From: Flavobacterium jumunjinense
GTDB lineage: Bacteria; Bacteroidota; Bacteroidia; Flavobacteriales; Flavobacteriaceae
Direction: 5' to 3'
NCBI RefSeq assembly: GCF_021650975.2
Contig: NZ_CP091285.1
Location: 2,418,001 to 2,482,000 of the forward strand
DNA: 64,000 nucleotides
The notes beneath the pieces are model-generated. The model was given only the letters and a program-made list of their open reading frames with translations. It did no database searches and was not told the origin of the DNA. Numbering within the stretch: position 1 is the first letter of the stretch; each line of letters opens with the position of its first letter. Of this stretch, positions 41,809-51,298 are shown in pieces. The translations under genes were made by a program, and so were the position numbers.

Positions 41809-43026
41809 TTATATTTTATCAAGAAGTTCACTGTAGTCATCAGGCAAAACAGCATCAATATCTCTAAGGTATTTATCAAGTGCTGTCATTGTAGAATGTC
41901 CGGTAATAAGCATCAATTTGCTTTTTGCTTCAAATGGAGTTGAATCTTTTGCTAACTCGTTATATAGCTTAGTAATATAAGTATGCCTGAAGGAATAGAG
42001 ACCGTAATCTTTTCCGAGCCCTAGGGGTTTCTTTACAACATCATTAAAACGTTTAGAAAAATAATCTCTTTTGTTTGTTTCTTTAGTGTCCCAAGTATCT
42101 CCAATTTTATTAGGAGTAAATAAAAAATAATTTTGATCCAGGTCTTTTAAGTCAGGTAGTCTTTTAATAAGGATTTCAGGAATTATTTTTACTTTATCAA
42201 TTTTGTTTTTAGCTTTCACGAAAAGCTTTTGTTCTTCAATATTGATGTCTTTTAGTCTTAAGCGTACTACTTCTACAGGTCTAAGGAAGTTAAAAGAAAT
42301 AAATTGAACAAAAAGTTTTAAAATAGGATCTTCATTGAGTTTCTCAAATATTTCAGCTTCTTGTTTTTTAGAGTAGGTTTTGTTTCTTTCTGGAGTTGCT
42401 TTAAGAACGTTTATTTTACTTATGAAATTTATTGTTACAATTTCATTATCTTCTAATGTTTTGTAAAGCATTGATAAGCAAATTCTCGTGTTGTTTCTAT
42501 TTCTAGGAGAACTTTCTTCAAGGACATGATTTAGATATACAATGATTATCTTTTTTGTAATAAAATCGATAGTACTGTTTTCGTTGAGTCCTGTGTTTTC
42601 AAACAGCCATTTTTTAAATCGAGTAACCCTGCTTTTAAAGTCGGAGAAACTTTTTTCGGCCAATACTGATTTTTTTATCTCAAGTACTAAATCGAAAGAT
42701 TCTTTTATGGTGTGTTTGTTTTTATTTTCGAGAATGTCAGAGTAGGGGTTAAATCCGTTTTTAAGGATCTTCTCTATTGCTATACAAAGATTTTTTGCGG
42801 CTTCTTTTCGTTCTCTTAAGGTATTGTATTTATTTATACCAACATAAACAGGAGTTTGTCTTTCGAGTTTATTTGTAATAGGGTTTCTGAAGGAGTAATA
42901 GATATACCAGCGTTTATTTAAATCGCCTTTAGCATTGTAAATTTTTGGTTCTGTGTAGTCTTTCAAAATTTTAAAATCGTATGCATTTTTGTATGCATTT
43001 TGTAAAATCTCTTTAGTGATAGACAT
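41809..43026 (-). CDS. tyrosine recombinase (integrase) of element B
   Basis: 405 residues. N-terminal arm-binding part, SAM-like core-binding domain (about 110-200), catalytic domain with Arg in FNFLRPVEVVRLRL, box II YSFRHTYIT (Arg347, His348; the usual first His is Tyr), His377 in TGHST and the nucleophile Tyr386 in LDKYL. Typical of Bacteroidota phage and ICE integrases. The start codon follows a terminator-like hairpin and T6 tract directly; the only upstream transcription source visible is the tRNA-fMet array. A broken copy lies at 15441-16658. Confidence 0.93.
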   Translation of the reverse strand: MSITKEILQNAYKNAYDFKILKDYTEPKIYNAKGDLNKRWYIYYSFRNPITNKLERQTPVYVGINKYNTLRERKEAAKNLCIAIEKILKNGFNPYSDILENKNKHTIKESFDLVLEIKKSVLAEKSFSDFKSRVTRFKKWLFENTGLNENSTIDFITKKIIIVYLNHVLEESSPRNRNNTRICLSMLYKTLEDNEIVTINFISKINVLKATPERNKTYSKKQEAEIFEKLNEDPILKLFVQFISFNFLRPVEVVRLRLKDINIEEQKLFVKAKNKIDKVKIIPEILIKRLPDLKDLDQNYFLFTPNKIGDTWDTKETNKRDYFSKRFNDVVKKPLGLGKDYGLYSFRHTYITKLYNELAKDSTPFEAKSKLMLITGHSTMTALDKYLRDIDAVLPDDYSELLDKI

Positions 43027-43032
43027 AAAAAA

Positions 43033-43058
43033 GCGGTTTTAAATTGCTTTAAAACCGC
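43033..43058 (-). terminator. tRNA operon terminator abutting the integrase start
   Basis: GCGGTTTTAA / TTAAAACCGC stem, then T6 (43032-43027 on the minus strand), then the integrase ATG (43026). It should end the tRNA transcript; partial read-through would express the integrase. Confidence 0.75.
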
Positions 43059-43088
43059 ATAAAATTTATTTTTTTTGCCTTTGCTTAG

Positions 43089-43161
43089 TAGCGGGAACAG
43101 GACTCGAACCTGTGACCTTTGGGTTATGAGCCCAACGAGCTGCCTACTGCTCTATCCCGCG
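43089..43161 (-). tRNA. initiator tRNA-Met (CAU)
   Basis: First of four in the right array; same sequence as the left copies. CTCATAA loop, GGG/CCC pairs, C1-T72 mismatch. Confidence 0.92.
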
Positions 43162-43190
43162 ATATACTTGCGTTTCAATAAATAACTTAG

Positions 43191-43263
43191 TAGCGGGAAC
43201 AGGACTCGAACCTGTGACCTTTGGGTTATGAGCCCAACGAGCTGCCTACTGCTCTATCCCGCG
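43191..43263 (-). tRNA. initiator tRNA-Met (CAU)
   Basis: Second copy, identical by eye. Confidence 0.92.
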
Positions 43264-43296
43264 ATGTGCGTTTTGTATTCTCAATAAATAACTTAG

Positions 43297-43369
43297 TAGC
43301 GGGAACAGGACTCGAACCTGTGACCTTCGGGTTATGAGCCCGACGAGCTGCCTACTGCTCTATCCCGCG
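43297..43369 (-). tRNA. initiator tRNA-Met (CAU), attachment-site copy
   Basis: Third copy with a C-G instead of T-A pair in the anticodon stem (CGGGTTATGAGCCCG). Its 3' half equals the half tRNA at 16930-16971, so it is the regenerated right junction of element B. Confidence 0.92.
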
Positions 43370-43402
43370 ATGTGTGTTTTGTATTTTCAATAAATAACTT
43401 AG

Positions 43403-43475
43403 TAGCGGGAACAGGACTCGAACCTGTGACCTTTGGGTTATGAGCCCAACGAGCTGCCTACTGCTCTATCCCGCG
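43403..43475 (-). tRNA. initiator tRNA-Met (CAU)
   Basis: Fourth copy, first in transcription order; host side of the array. Confidence 0.92.
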
Positions 43476-43590
43476 ATTTGTGAGTGCAAAGATATAACGA
43501 TTATATTGAAAAGCAAGACTTTTTTAAGGTAAAATTTAAATTTCTTCTATTCGTCTGATATGACTACCTTTGTACAATAAAATTTAACAT

Positions 43591-44475
43591 ATGGAACATA
43601 AAGCGGGATTTGTAAATATCATAGGAAATCCTAATGTGGGTAAGTCAACCTTGATGAATGCATTAGTAGGAGAGCGATTGTCTATTATTACGAGTAAAGC
43701 GCAAACGACTCGTCATAGAATCTTAGGAATTGTAAATGGAGATGATTTCCAAATGGTGTTATCAGATACTCCAGGAATTATAAAACCAGCATATGAGTTG
43801 CAAAGCTCGATGATGGGGTTTGTAAAAAATGCTTTTGAAGATGCAGACGTTTTAATTTATATGGTAGAAATAGGAGAGAAGGAGTTAAAAGATGAAGCTT
43901 TCTTTAATAAAATTATCCATTCTAAAATTCCTGTTCTATTATTATTGAATAAAATAGATAAATCAAACCAAGAAGAATTAGAAGAACAAGTAGCTTTGTG
44001 GACGGAAAAAGTGCCAAATGCAGAGATTTTTCCAATTTCAGCATTAGAAAATTTTAATGTGCAAATGGTTTTTGATAGAATTATAGAATTATTACCTGTC
44101 TCACCACCTTTCTATCCAAAAGATGCTTTAACAGATAAGCCTGAAAGATTTTTCGTAAATGAAACTATTCGCGAGAAAATCCTTTTAAACTATGAAAAAG
44201 AAATCCCTTATGCGGTAGAGATTGAAACAGAAGAATTTTTCGAAGATGAAAAAATAATACGAATTAGAGCAGTTATCATGGTAGAACGTGAAACGCAAAA
44301 AGGTATTATTATTGGACATAAAGGAGGTGCTTTAAAACGTGTAGGTATTCAGGCACGTGAAGATTTAGAAAAATTCTTTGGTAAGCAAATTTTTCTAGAA
44401 ACCTATGTAAAGGTGAATAAAGACTGGAGAAGTAGTGCGTTTCAATTACGCAGATTTGGGTATAACCAAAAATAA
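43591..44475 (+). CDS. era: GTPase Era
   Basis: 294 residues. G1 GNPNVGKST, G2 region TSKAQTTRHRILGI, G3 DTPGI, G4 NKID, G5 SALE, and a C-terminal KH domain with the GHKGGALKRVGIQAREDLEKF motif that binds 16S rRNA near its 3' end. Normal length. Promoter element TACCTTTG at 43565-43572. Ribosome assembly GTPase; der lies just downstream, a usual Flavobacteriaceae arrangement. Confidence 0.97.
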   Translation: MEHKAGFVNIIGNPNVGKSTLMNALVGERLSIITSKAQTTRHRILGIVNGDDFQMVLSDTPGIIKPAYELQSSMMGFVKNAFEDADVLIYMVEIGEKELKDEAFFNKIIHSKIPVLLLLNKIDKSNQEELEEQVALWTEKVPNAEIFPISALENFNVQMVFDRIIELLPVSPPFYPKDALTDKPERFFVNETIREKILLNYEKEIPYAVEIETEEFFEDEKIIRIRAVIMVERETQKGIIIGHKGGALKRVGIQAREDLEKFFGKQIFLETYVKVNKDWRSSAFQLRRFGYNQK

Positions 44476-44478
44476 AAA

Positions 44479-44970
44479 TTACGTAGTAATTACTTTCTTC
44501 ATTAATTCATCTAGTTTTTCCATTTGTGGAATTCCTCTTTTTCTGTTGTAACGTGCGAAAAAATAAAGTGCAAACCAAAAAATAACCATAGCCGTCATTA
44601 TTGTTACGTCTAAAAATATTTTTTGGTTTAATTTCCATTTTGAATAAGCAATTATTGAGAAAATGATAAAAATTCCAGCAATAATAAAATGTAAAAACAT
44701 AAAGAAAGTCCATAAGACGGGATCAGGGCCATACAAACCATTAATAGCTGTGTTCCCGTCTTCCATTTCTTCCATTTCAATATGTAAATGAGGAGAATAT
44801 TTCTCTCTTTTTAAAACATCTATGGTAAACCAAATGTGATTATCATGCATTTTTATTTTGTAATCGGGCTCAACCGTAGCTTTTAAATCTTCAAATTCTT
44901 TTTTAATTGTTGCAGTAGATTTGTTACAAACGCTATAAAAACGTAATCTAAGTTTAAGATTTTCACTCAT
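44479..44970 (-). CDS. hypothetical membrane protein between era and der
   Basis: 163 residues. Cytoplasmic N-terminal half, two membrane segments (about 85-108 and 118-138), basic tail. No motif recognised. Its location between era and der says little about function as it is on the other strand. Confidence 0.65.
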   Translation of the reverse strand: MSENLKLRLRFYSVCNKSTATIKKEFEDLKATVEPDYKIKMHDNHIWFTIDVLKREKYSPHLHIEMEEMEDGNTAINGLYGPDPVLWTFFMFLHFIIAGIFIIFSIIAYSKWKLNQKIFLDVTIMTAMVIFWFALYFFARYNRKRGIPQMEKLDELMKKVITT

Positions 44971-45122
44971 GGAATTTGGGATTTTTGGTACACTAAATTA
45001 CAAAATATTTTTTAAATTAACATTCTTTGTAGGTTTTTTATAGGTTTGATTAATAAACTTATAAATCTAACGTCAAATTTATAATTTCTAATCCTTATCT
45101 TTGTAGCTTCAAAAATATATGT

Positions 45123-46433
45123 ATGAATAATATTGTAGCCATAGTTGGAAGGCCAAATGTAGGTAAATCAACATTTTTCAATCGTTTAATAAAACGTAGA
45201 GATGCCATTGTTGATGCTGTAAGTGGAGTTACCCGCGACAGAAATTATGGAAAAAGCGAATGGAATGGAAAAGAATTTTCTGTAATTGATACAGGTGGTT
45301 ATATAAAAGGATCTGATGACGTTTTTGAAGGAGAAATTCGACGTCAAGTAGAATTAGCAATTGATGAAGCAGATGCGATAATTTTTGTAGTAGATGTAGA
45401 AGATGGTGTTACAGCTATGGATGCTGAAGTAGCTAAATTACTTAGAAAAGTAACAAAACCAATTTTATTAGCGGTTAATAAAGTAGATAATGGAGCACGT
45501 GAAAAAGATGCTGTAGAATTTTACGCTTTAGGATTGGGAGAATATTTCACAATTGCTGGAATGAACGGAAGTGGAACAGGAGAATTATTAGACGAATTAG
45601 TTCGTGTTTTACCTGAACTTCCTGAAGTTGTAGAAGAAGAAAATCCATTACCAAGATTTACTGTTGTAGGTCGTCCAAATGCAGGGAAATCATCATTTAT
45701 TAACGCATTAATTGGTGAAGAACGCTTTGTGGTTACCGATATTGCAGGAACAACGCGTGATGCTATCGATACTACCTATAATCGTTTTGGTTTTGAGTTC
45801 AAATTGGTAGATACTGCTGGAATTCGTAGAAAAGCAAAAGTAAAGGAAGATTTAGAATTCTATTCTGTAATGCGTTCTGTTAGAGCTATTGAACATAGTG
45901 ATGTTTGTATCTTGATGATAGATGCAACACGTGGTTTTGAAGGTCAAGATCAAAGTATTTTTTGGTTGGCTGAAAAAAACAGAAAAGGTATTGTGATTTT
46001 GGTAAATAAATGGGATTTAATTGAAAAAGATACCATGTCTACACGTGATTATGAAAGAAAAATACGTGAAGAATTACAACCTTTTACAGATGTGCCAATT
46101 TTGTTTGTTTCTACTTTGAGCAAACAACGTTTATTAAAAGCATTAGAAACAGCTGTTGAAGTATATGAAAATAGAAAACAACGTATTGCTACTTCTAAGT
46201 TTAATGATATGATGTTGCCAATTATAGAAGCAATGCCACCACCAGCATTAAAAGGTAAATATGTGAAAATTAAGTATTGTATGCAATTGCCTACACCAAC
46301 TCCACAGTTTGTATTTTTTGCTAATTTGCCACAATATGTTAAAGATCCATATAAACGATTTGTAGAAAATAAGTTAAGAGAGATTTATAACTTTTCAGGA
46401 GTTCCAATCGATATTTATTTTAGACAGAAATAA
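45123..46433 (+). CDS. der: GTPase Der (EngA)
   Basis: 436 residues with two tandem GTPase domains (G1 GRPNVGKST near 9 and GRPNAGKSS near 181; DTGG and DTAG; NKVD and NKWD) and a C-terminal KH-like domain. Acts in 50S subunit assembly. Promoter element TATCTTTG at 45096-45103. Complete and normal. Confidence 0.97.
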   Translation: MNNIVAIVGRPNVGKSTFFNRLIKRRDAIVDAVSGVTRDRNYGKSEWNGKEFSVIDTGGYIKGSDDVFEGEIRRQVELAIDEADAIIFVVDVEDGVTAMDAEVAKLLRKVTKPILLAVNKVDNGAREKDAVEFYALGLGEYFTIAGMNGSGTGELLDELVRVLPELPEVVEEENPLPRFTVVGRPNAGKSSFINALIGEERFVVTDIAGTTRDAIDTTYNRFGFEFKLVDTAGIRRKAKVKEDLEFYSVMRSVRAIEHSDVCILMIDATRGFEGQDQSIFWLAEKNRKGIVILVNKWDLIEKDTMSTRDYERKIREELQPFTDVPILFVSTLSKQRLLKALETAVEVYENRKQRIATSKFNDMMLPIIEAMPPPALKGKYVKIKYCMQLPTPTPQFVFFANLPQYVKDPYKRFVENKLREIYNFSGVPIDIYFRQK

Positions 46434-46470
46434 AAAAAATAGCTTCCAGTTTTTGGAAGCTATTTTTTTT
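46434..46470. terminator. terminator after der
   Basis: AAATAGCTTCCA / TGGAAGCTATTT with T tract; also usable by the convergent gene. Confidence 0.85.
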
Positions 46471-46484
46471 GCTTGAATAATTGC

Positions 46485-47375
46485 TTATTCAATTATGATT
46501 TTTTGAGTAATTGTTGAATTGTCATTTTTTACAATGTTAAGTACATAAATTCCTTTAGAAATAGTATTATTAATGTTGAAGCTTATTGTTTCAGAATCTA
46601 ATTTATCAAAATTGATTCTTTGTTTTTCTCCTGTTAAACTAAATAATGCAACTTCATTAACGTTTTTTGGGTTGGCAGAAATGTTTAAAAGTTGTCCTCT
46701 ATATATTGGATTAGGGAAAATGTTTTCTGTGATATTCTCTTCTTGATTGTCTTCAATTTCAATTGTAGTATTGAACGAACTGTTTTCTGAGGTATTAATT
46801 TCGATATCATCAATTTCCATTTGAGCTTTTATGTTTTTATTAAATTTTGAATTGGCTTTCATTGAAGGAAAAAACCAAAGTTGAGCATTGTTTTTTGTTG
46901 GTGTATATGTAATATGAATTGTTTCCCAATTTGAAATTTTATTAGAAACACTACTAGTCCAAACTAATTCACTTGTTTTTAGAGCTTCTTTTGTGTTTGC
47001 TATTGAAGAAGCAGTTAACTCATTTGTAGTTCTAATATTTGCTTTAGCTTTAGCCTTTCTTCTCTCTGAATAATTTGCATTAATATATGTTTTCATTTTA
47101 AATGAAATATGATAGGTTTTTCCTGCTATGAAATTATAATTTGTATAAATTCCTTCGCTTGTTTCACTATTTGCACTTAATAATGCCCAAGTATTATTGT
47201 TTGTATTCTTTAAAACGGTTGGAGTTCCGTGGCTAGCTGACCATCCTTTTATACAACTTGGAGCAACAAAACCATTACCAGAACAGTTTCCGTTTAAACT
47301 ACCGTTTGTTACTTGTTGTGCGTTTATTGAAATGAATAATAAGAATACTAGCGGAGTGAAGAATATTTTTTTCAT
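46485..47375 (-). CDS. T9SS-secreted protein with carbohydrate-binding-like domain
   Basis: 296 residues. Signal peptide ending INAQ, then a jelly-roll-like domain (about 22-200: GWSASHGTPTVL, YTNYNFIAGKTYHISFKMKT, AQMEIDDIEI) and a type A T9SS sorting domain (IFPNPIYRGQLLNIS ... GIYVLNIVKN). Paralogue of the N-terminus of the next gene; both share an upstream box at identical spacing. Confidence 0.75.
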   Translation of the reverse strand: MKKIFFTPLVFLLFISINAQQVTNGSLNGNCSGNGFVAPSCIKGWSASHGTPTVLKNTNNNTWALLSANSETSEGIYTNYNFIAGKTYHISFKMKTYINANYSERRKAKAKANIRTTNELTASSIANTKEALKTSELVWTSSVSNKISNWETIHITYTPTKNNAQLWFFPSMKANSKFNKNIKAQMEIDDIEINTSENSSFNTTIEIEDNQEENITENIFPNPIYRGQLLNISANPKNVNEVALFSLTGEKQRINFDKLDSETISFNINNTISKGIYVLNIVKNDNSTITQKIIIE

Positions 47376-47411
47376 TTTGAAAGATTTTTATAGTTTGATT
47401 TTTTAACACTA

Positions 47412-47485
47412 CAAAGATTCATGTTTTTGCAGAAAGAATATCAATGTAAAAGCTCCTTTTTGTAGGGGGAAAAACACCCTTTTTT
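47412..47485 (-). promoter_or_regulatory. promoter with GGGTGTTTTTCCCC box
   Basis: On the minus strand AAAAAGGGTGTTTTTCCCCC (47465-47485), then AATCTTTG (47412-47419), with 60 bases from box start to -7 start. Identical spacing recurs at 49490-49562. Confidence 0.6.
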
Positions 47486-47561
47486 CATCGAGAACATGTA
47501 TTTAATACAATAAAAGCTGCCTAAAAAGTTAGGCAGCTTTGTTTTATTACTGTGAATCTGA

Positions 47562-49439
47562 TTATTCTACAATTAATTTTTTAGTAGAAATGCTATTGTC
47601 TTTTTTAATAACTTTTATAATATATATACCTTTAGTTATTGAATTTTCTAATGGAAAAGAAATTGAGTTAGCATCTTTAATAGAGAAATTCAACGTACTT
47701 GACTTTCCTAATAGATCCATGATTATAACTTCGCTTACATTTTTAGAGTCAGTAGTGAAAGTACAACTATTTCCTTTTGCTACAGGGTTTGGTGATAATT
47801 GTTCAAGAAGAGTAGTATCGTCTAATTTGTTAAAAGTTTCTCCAAGAAATACTTCTTTTACATCTTTAGTTTCAATTGCATATACTGCACCATTTGCTGA
47901 TTTTCCTTGAATTACAATTCTAAATGCTTTTCTTGTTTCTCCCCAAGGAGCACAATCATTCCATGTTCCATGTTTAATGTAGTACCAAGTGTTTATTACT
48001 AAGTTAGTATTGAATGTTGCAGTTCCTCCATTGTTACTAACAGTTGGATTACTTCCTACAACTGGGCTATTTCCTGAAGTGTTTCCATTTGGAGCATAAG
48101 AAATTGACCAATGATGACTTACGAATACAGAATTAGGTGCAGCAATTGCTGTTACATTTACGTTGTTTCCAACATTAGATGCATTGATTGAAAAGTTTGT
48201 TGTATAACCTGTCCAAGCAGCAGTTTGAGGAAGTGCAGTTCTTGTCTCTCTCCAAGAAACACAGCTATTATATACACCATGCTTGATGTAGTAGTTTTTG
48301 TCTTTAGATAAACCTGTAAAAGTCGTTGTTGTACCACTTTGTATTGTTCCTACTAGTCCTGAACTATTAGCATCTGTTATTGAACCTGCAACTGAAGATT
48401 CAATTAATCCCCACCAGTGGTTTACTCCTGAAGAAGTATCATTAGCAGTAACCGTTACACTGATTGTTCCGTCTGGAGCACAAAATGAGTTAAAGGTAAA
48501 AAGTGATGATGCATTAGAATTTAAAACTCTAAACTCATGTGTTGTAGGCACCCATCCAACACAAGGAGGAGATGCAGTAGCTACTTTAATTTGATATTCA
48601 TACCCAGAAGCAAAAGCATAACCTTGACCATTAAATATAGAAGTCAAATTTAAAACACCTAATTGCCCTTGTGTCCATCCGTTACCAGCAATTTGTGTTT
48701 GCCATTGAAAAGCACCTGTTGTTCCAATTGGTCTTCTCCAAACATCAAGATAATATTGACTTTCTCCAAAAGATGCTGCTCCGTCTAATAAAATGCTTTC
48801 TCCTTCACAAAAATCTGTTTTCATATTATTATTTGCATCTTCAAAGTGAAACACTGAAGTTACAGGAGGTATAATTTGTATGTTATCTATCTCCATTTGA
48901 ACTTGAGCAGACCCATTTGTGGATGAGTTTGCAGCCATATAGGGGAAAAATGATAATTGTGTGTAATTTTGATTTGCGATAAAATTAACGGTAACAGTTA
49001 TCCAATTGCTACTACGATATGTAGCAATTGTACTTTGTAAGACAATTTGTCCATTATTAAGTAGCGTATTTATTCCAGCATTTTGGGATAAATTGTTAAG
49101 AGCTTTAACGTAAACCAATGAATTTAGTACAGTTTTATTAGGATTACTAATATTTGTTGAGGTTTTAATGTCAAAAGAAATTTGATAACTTTGTCCTTGT
49201 ACGAAATTATAATTAGTAAATATTCCTTCTCCTCCTCCAGAGTGAGACCACATCCAAACCCACGTGTTAGAATTTACTACTCCAGCAGTACTTGGAGTTC
49301 CATGAGATCCTTGCCAACCTTGTACGCTTGTAATGCCATTGTTACCTAGGCTAGTAGCATTCAAAGTTCCGTTTGTAACGCATTGCGCGCTTGTAATTCC
49401 CCAAATTAGGAATAGTAATTTTGTAAATAAATTTTTCAT
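47562..49439 (-). CDS. large T9SS-secreted multi-domain protein
   Basis: 625 residues. Signal peptide, an N-terminal jelly-roll-like domain similar to the preceding protein (GWQGSHGTPSTAG, FTNYNFVQGQSYQISFDIKT, VQMEIDNIQI), at least two repeated Trp/Cys-rich domains (HHWSISYAPNG, NTWYYIKHGTWNDC, NYYIKHGVYNSC), and a type A T9SS sorting domain (LSPNPVAKGNSCTF ... GIYIIKVIKK). Cell-surface or secreted; ligand unknown. Confidence 0.75.
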   Translation of the reverse strand: MKNLFTKLLFLIWGITSAQCVTNGTLNATSLGNNGITSVQGWQGSHGTPSTAGVVNSNTWVWMWSHSGGGEGIFTNYNFVQGQSYQISFDIKTSTNISNPNKTVLNSLVYVKALNNLSQNAGINTLLNNGQIVLQSTIATYRSSNWITVTVNFIANQNYTQLSFFPYMAANSSTNGSAQVQMEIDNIQIIPPVTSVFHFEDANNNMKTDFCEGESILLDGAASFGESQYYLDVWRRPIGTTGAFQWQTQIAGNGWTQGQLGVLNLTSIFNGQGYAFASGYEYQIKVATASPPCVGWVPTTHEFRVLNSNASSLFTFNSFCAPDGTISVTVTANDTSSGVNHWWGLIESSVAGSITDANSSGLVGTIQSGTTTTFTGLSKDKNYYIKHGVYNSCVSWRETRTALPQTAAWTGYTTNFSINASNVGNNVNVTAIAAPNSVFVSHHWSISYAPNGNTSGNSPVVGSNPTVSNNGGTATFNTNLVINTWYYIKHGTWNDCAPWGETRKAFRIVIQGKSANGAVYAIETKDVKEVFLGETFNKLDDTTLLEQLSPNPVAKGNSCTFTTDSKNVSEVIIMDLLGKSSTLNFSIKDANSISFPLENSITKGIYIIKVIKKDNSISTKKLIVE

Positions 49440-49489
49440 CTTAAATAAATTATTTGATTTTCTTAAATTGTTTTGTTGTGATCACATTG

Positions 49490-49562
49490 CAAAGATTAGA
49501 ACTTTGTAGAACAAAACGTTTTATGGATAAACCTTAGTTAATAGGGGAAAAACACCCTTTTT
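49490..49562 (-). promoter_or_regulatory. promoter with GGGTGTTTTTCCCC box, second copy
   Basis: AAAAGGGTGTTTTTCCCC on the minus strand (49544-49562) and AATCTTTG (49490-49497). Box start to -7 start is 60 bases, as at the other copy, while the sequence in between differs. Confidence 0.6.
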
Positions 49563-49598
49563 TAAAAATAACTTATTTAAGATGTTGTAAATCTGTGT

Positions 49599-51143
49599 TT
49601 AACGAATGCTATTTAATGCTTTTTTTTGAATAATTTCTAATATAGGTTTGTTATCTATTTTGCTTTCTAGCCAAGAAAGTATGTCTAAATAAAGAAAAGC
49701 ACGTTTTTCATAGGGATGATTTTCATATACTTTTAAACGAGCGTGTAATTTTTTAAACTCTCCTTTTAATTGATGCGGGTAAATTGAACCTAGTCCTTTT
49801 AGAAACTTAATCATTTCTCGTTGTACTTCATGAAGATCATTCATTTTTATTAAGAACTTATAGGTGCTTTTTAATTGAATTTCTAACTTATAATCTAAGC
49901 ATGCTTCATAATGTGCTACTAAACTTAAAACTCTTGCAAAGCACATTAAGTCTTCTCGCATGGATAGGTTTTTGTTATCTATAATTTTTTGAAGAAATTC
50001 AATGCATTTTACAGTATTGCCTAAACCAAAATACAAACAAGCAATTTTGTAATAAATAACCATGATATGGTGTTCATCAATTTTATCACGATTAATCTTT
50101 AATTTTTTTAATACTTCGTCTACTAAATATAATCCATCATTAAAATTACCTTCTAAAAAGTGCAAATTGAATTTACTGTTATATATACATAAAAAAGTTA
50201 GAATATTAATATTGTCATTCTTAGGGAAGGCTTCATGATTGATTGTTTCTTCTAACTTTTCAAGGCTTTCCTTGAAAAAAGTTTTATGTTTAATTAAATA
50301 TAAGCATTCCAATAAGTAATTTACACCTTTAATATACCAAACAGGATTCAAGTAGATCATCTTTGAATTGTCGTAGAACAAATCGACCCATTTTTTAGAA
50401 TATTTATAGCAAGCTAAAAAATCCTGAATTAGGAAACTGTGCCAAAGATGTGCTTTGTATAACCAAAGTTTTTCTCTAAAGTCTAAATCGGAAATTGAAT
50501 AATTAGGAAGCTCATTATTGAAAAATTCGGTAATCGATTTCATCTCATCATCACTTTTTGCATAACCACTTTTTAGCATTATACTATACAGCTGTAATGA
50601 TAAATTTGATAGTTTACTAGCAATAACATTCTGTTTGCTCAATTCTTTTGCTTGTAATGTCAATTCATCTGCTCTTCCAACAATACTTCTAGTGATGTAT
50701 TGAGATTCAATTACTTTTTCAAGCTCAACAATTTCATAGGCTATGTTTTTTTCTTGGTTCTCAAGCGCAATAACTTTTGCTTTTTCTAAAATTTTCAAAC
50801 TTTGTTTGTATAAGCCTTTATGATATAGAATAGTAGCAAAATCCAATTGTTCTCTAATTAAAATGCGAATGTTCTGATTTACAGGATTCATTCGTAAACT
50901 AATTAAAATTTGTTTGTATAAATGTGCCTTCAAATTGGATAATTGTAGTTTAGTTACAATTCTACTTTTTAAAATCATGTCTTCGTTATAATCATCCGTT
51001 TTATCCAATAAATTGAATAATAATAAAAATTTAGCATTTTCATTTACATCAAGGCGATTAGCATAAAGCTTAAACTGTCTTTTTTCAGACCTAGAAAGCG
51101 ACTTGATTAATATGAATAAATTGTCTTTATGTGCGTTAGCCAT
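49599..51143 (-). CDS. TPR-like helical protein, Flavobacteriaceae type
   Basis: 514 residues, almost all helical, with weak TPR-like repeats (for example ATILYHKGLYKQSLKILEKAK and IACLYFGLGNTVKCIEFLQKI). Starts LFILIKSLSRSEKRQFKLYANR, a recognisable start of a conserved but uncharacterised flavobacterial family. No DNA-binding domain seen. Divergent from leuA. Confidence 0.6.
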   Translation of the reverse strand: MANAHKDNLFILIKSLSRSEKRQFKLYANRLDVNENAKFLLLFNLLDKTDDYNEDMILKSRIVTKLQLSNLKAHLYKQILISLRMNPVNQNIRILIREQLDFATILYHKGLYKQSLKILEKAKVIALENQEKNIAYEIVELEKVIESQYITRSIVGRADELTLQAKELSKQNVIASKLSNLSLQLYSIMLKSGYAKSDDEMKSITEFFNNELPNYSISDLDFREKLWLYKAHLWHSFLIQDFLACYKYSKKWVDLFYDNSKMIYLNPVWYIKGVNYLLECLYLIKHKTFFKESLEKLEETINHEAFPKNDNINILTFLCIYNSKFNLHFLEGNFNDGLYLVDEVLKKLKINRDKIDEHHIMVIYYKIACLYFGLGNTVKCIEFLQKIIDNKNLSMREDLMCFARVLSLVAHYEACLDYKLEIQLKSTYKFLIKMNDLHEVQREMIKFLKGLGSIYPHQLKGEFKKLHARLKVYENHPYEKRAFLYLDILSWLESKIDNKPILEIIQKKALNSIR

Positions 51144-51298
51144 TGTAAAATTTTATTTTTTAATCTATTGATTTTAAATCTTTTAGTTGTTTTTTAATTG
51201 GTTTTAATACCGTAAAACAAGATTTTAAAAACCCTTTTTACAGTAAGCAAAGTATAAATTTGTCTTCATTAATTAAAATTAAGTTTAATAAATCTTTT

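Larger units (their letters stand above)
16972..43338. mobile_element. integrated element B (candidate tailless provirus), about 26.4 kb
   Basis: Bounded by the half tRNA-fMet at 16930-16971 and the matching half inside the intact tRNA at 43297-43369. Holds accessory genes, repressor with operators, early/replication genes, inverted PLD cargo, a long late operon, inverted AAA+ cargo and an intact integrase next to the right end. It carries hydrolases and structural-looking membrane proteins but no terminase, portal, relaxase or conjugation gene that I can recognise. Confidence 0.8.
41523..43338. repeat. right copy of the 1.8-kb direct repeat
   Basis: Counterpart of 15204-16971: leader, integrase, hairpin, two tRNA-fMet genes and the 3' half of a third. 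Here all genes are intact. Confidence 0.85.

Noticed and set aside
16972..43338. Integrative conjugative element
   Set aside because: No relaxase, coupling protein or Tra/VirB-like gene recognised; ArdC alone is not sufficient.
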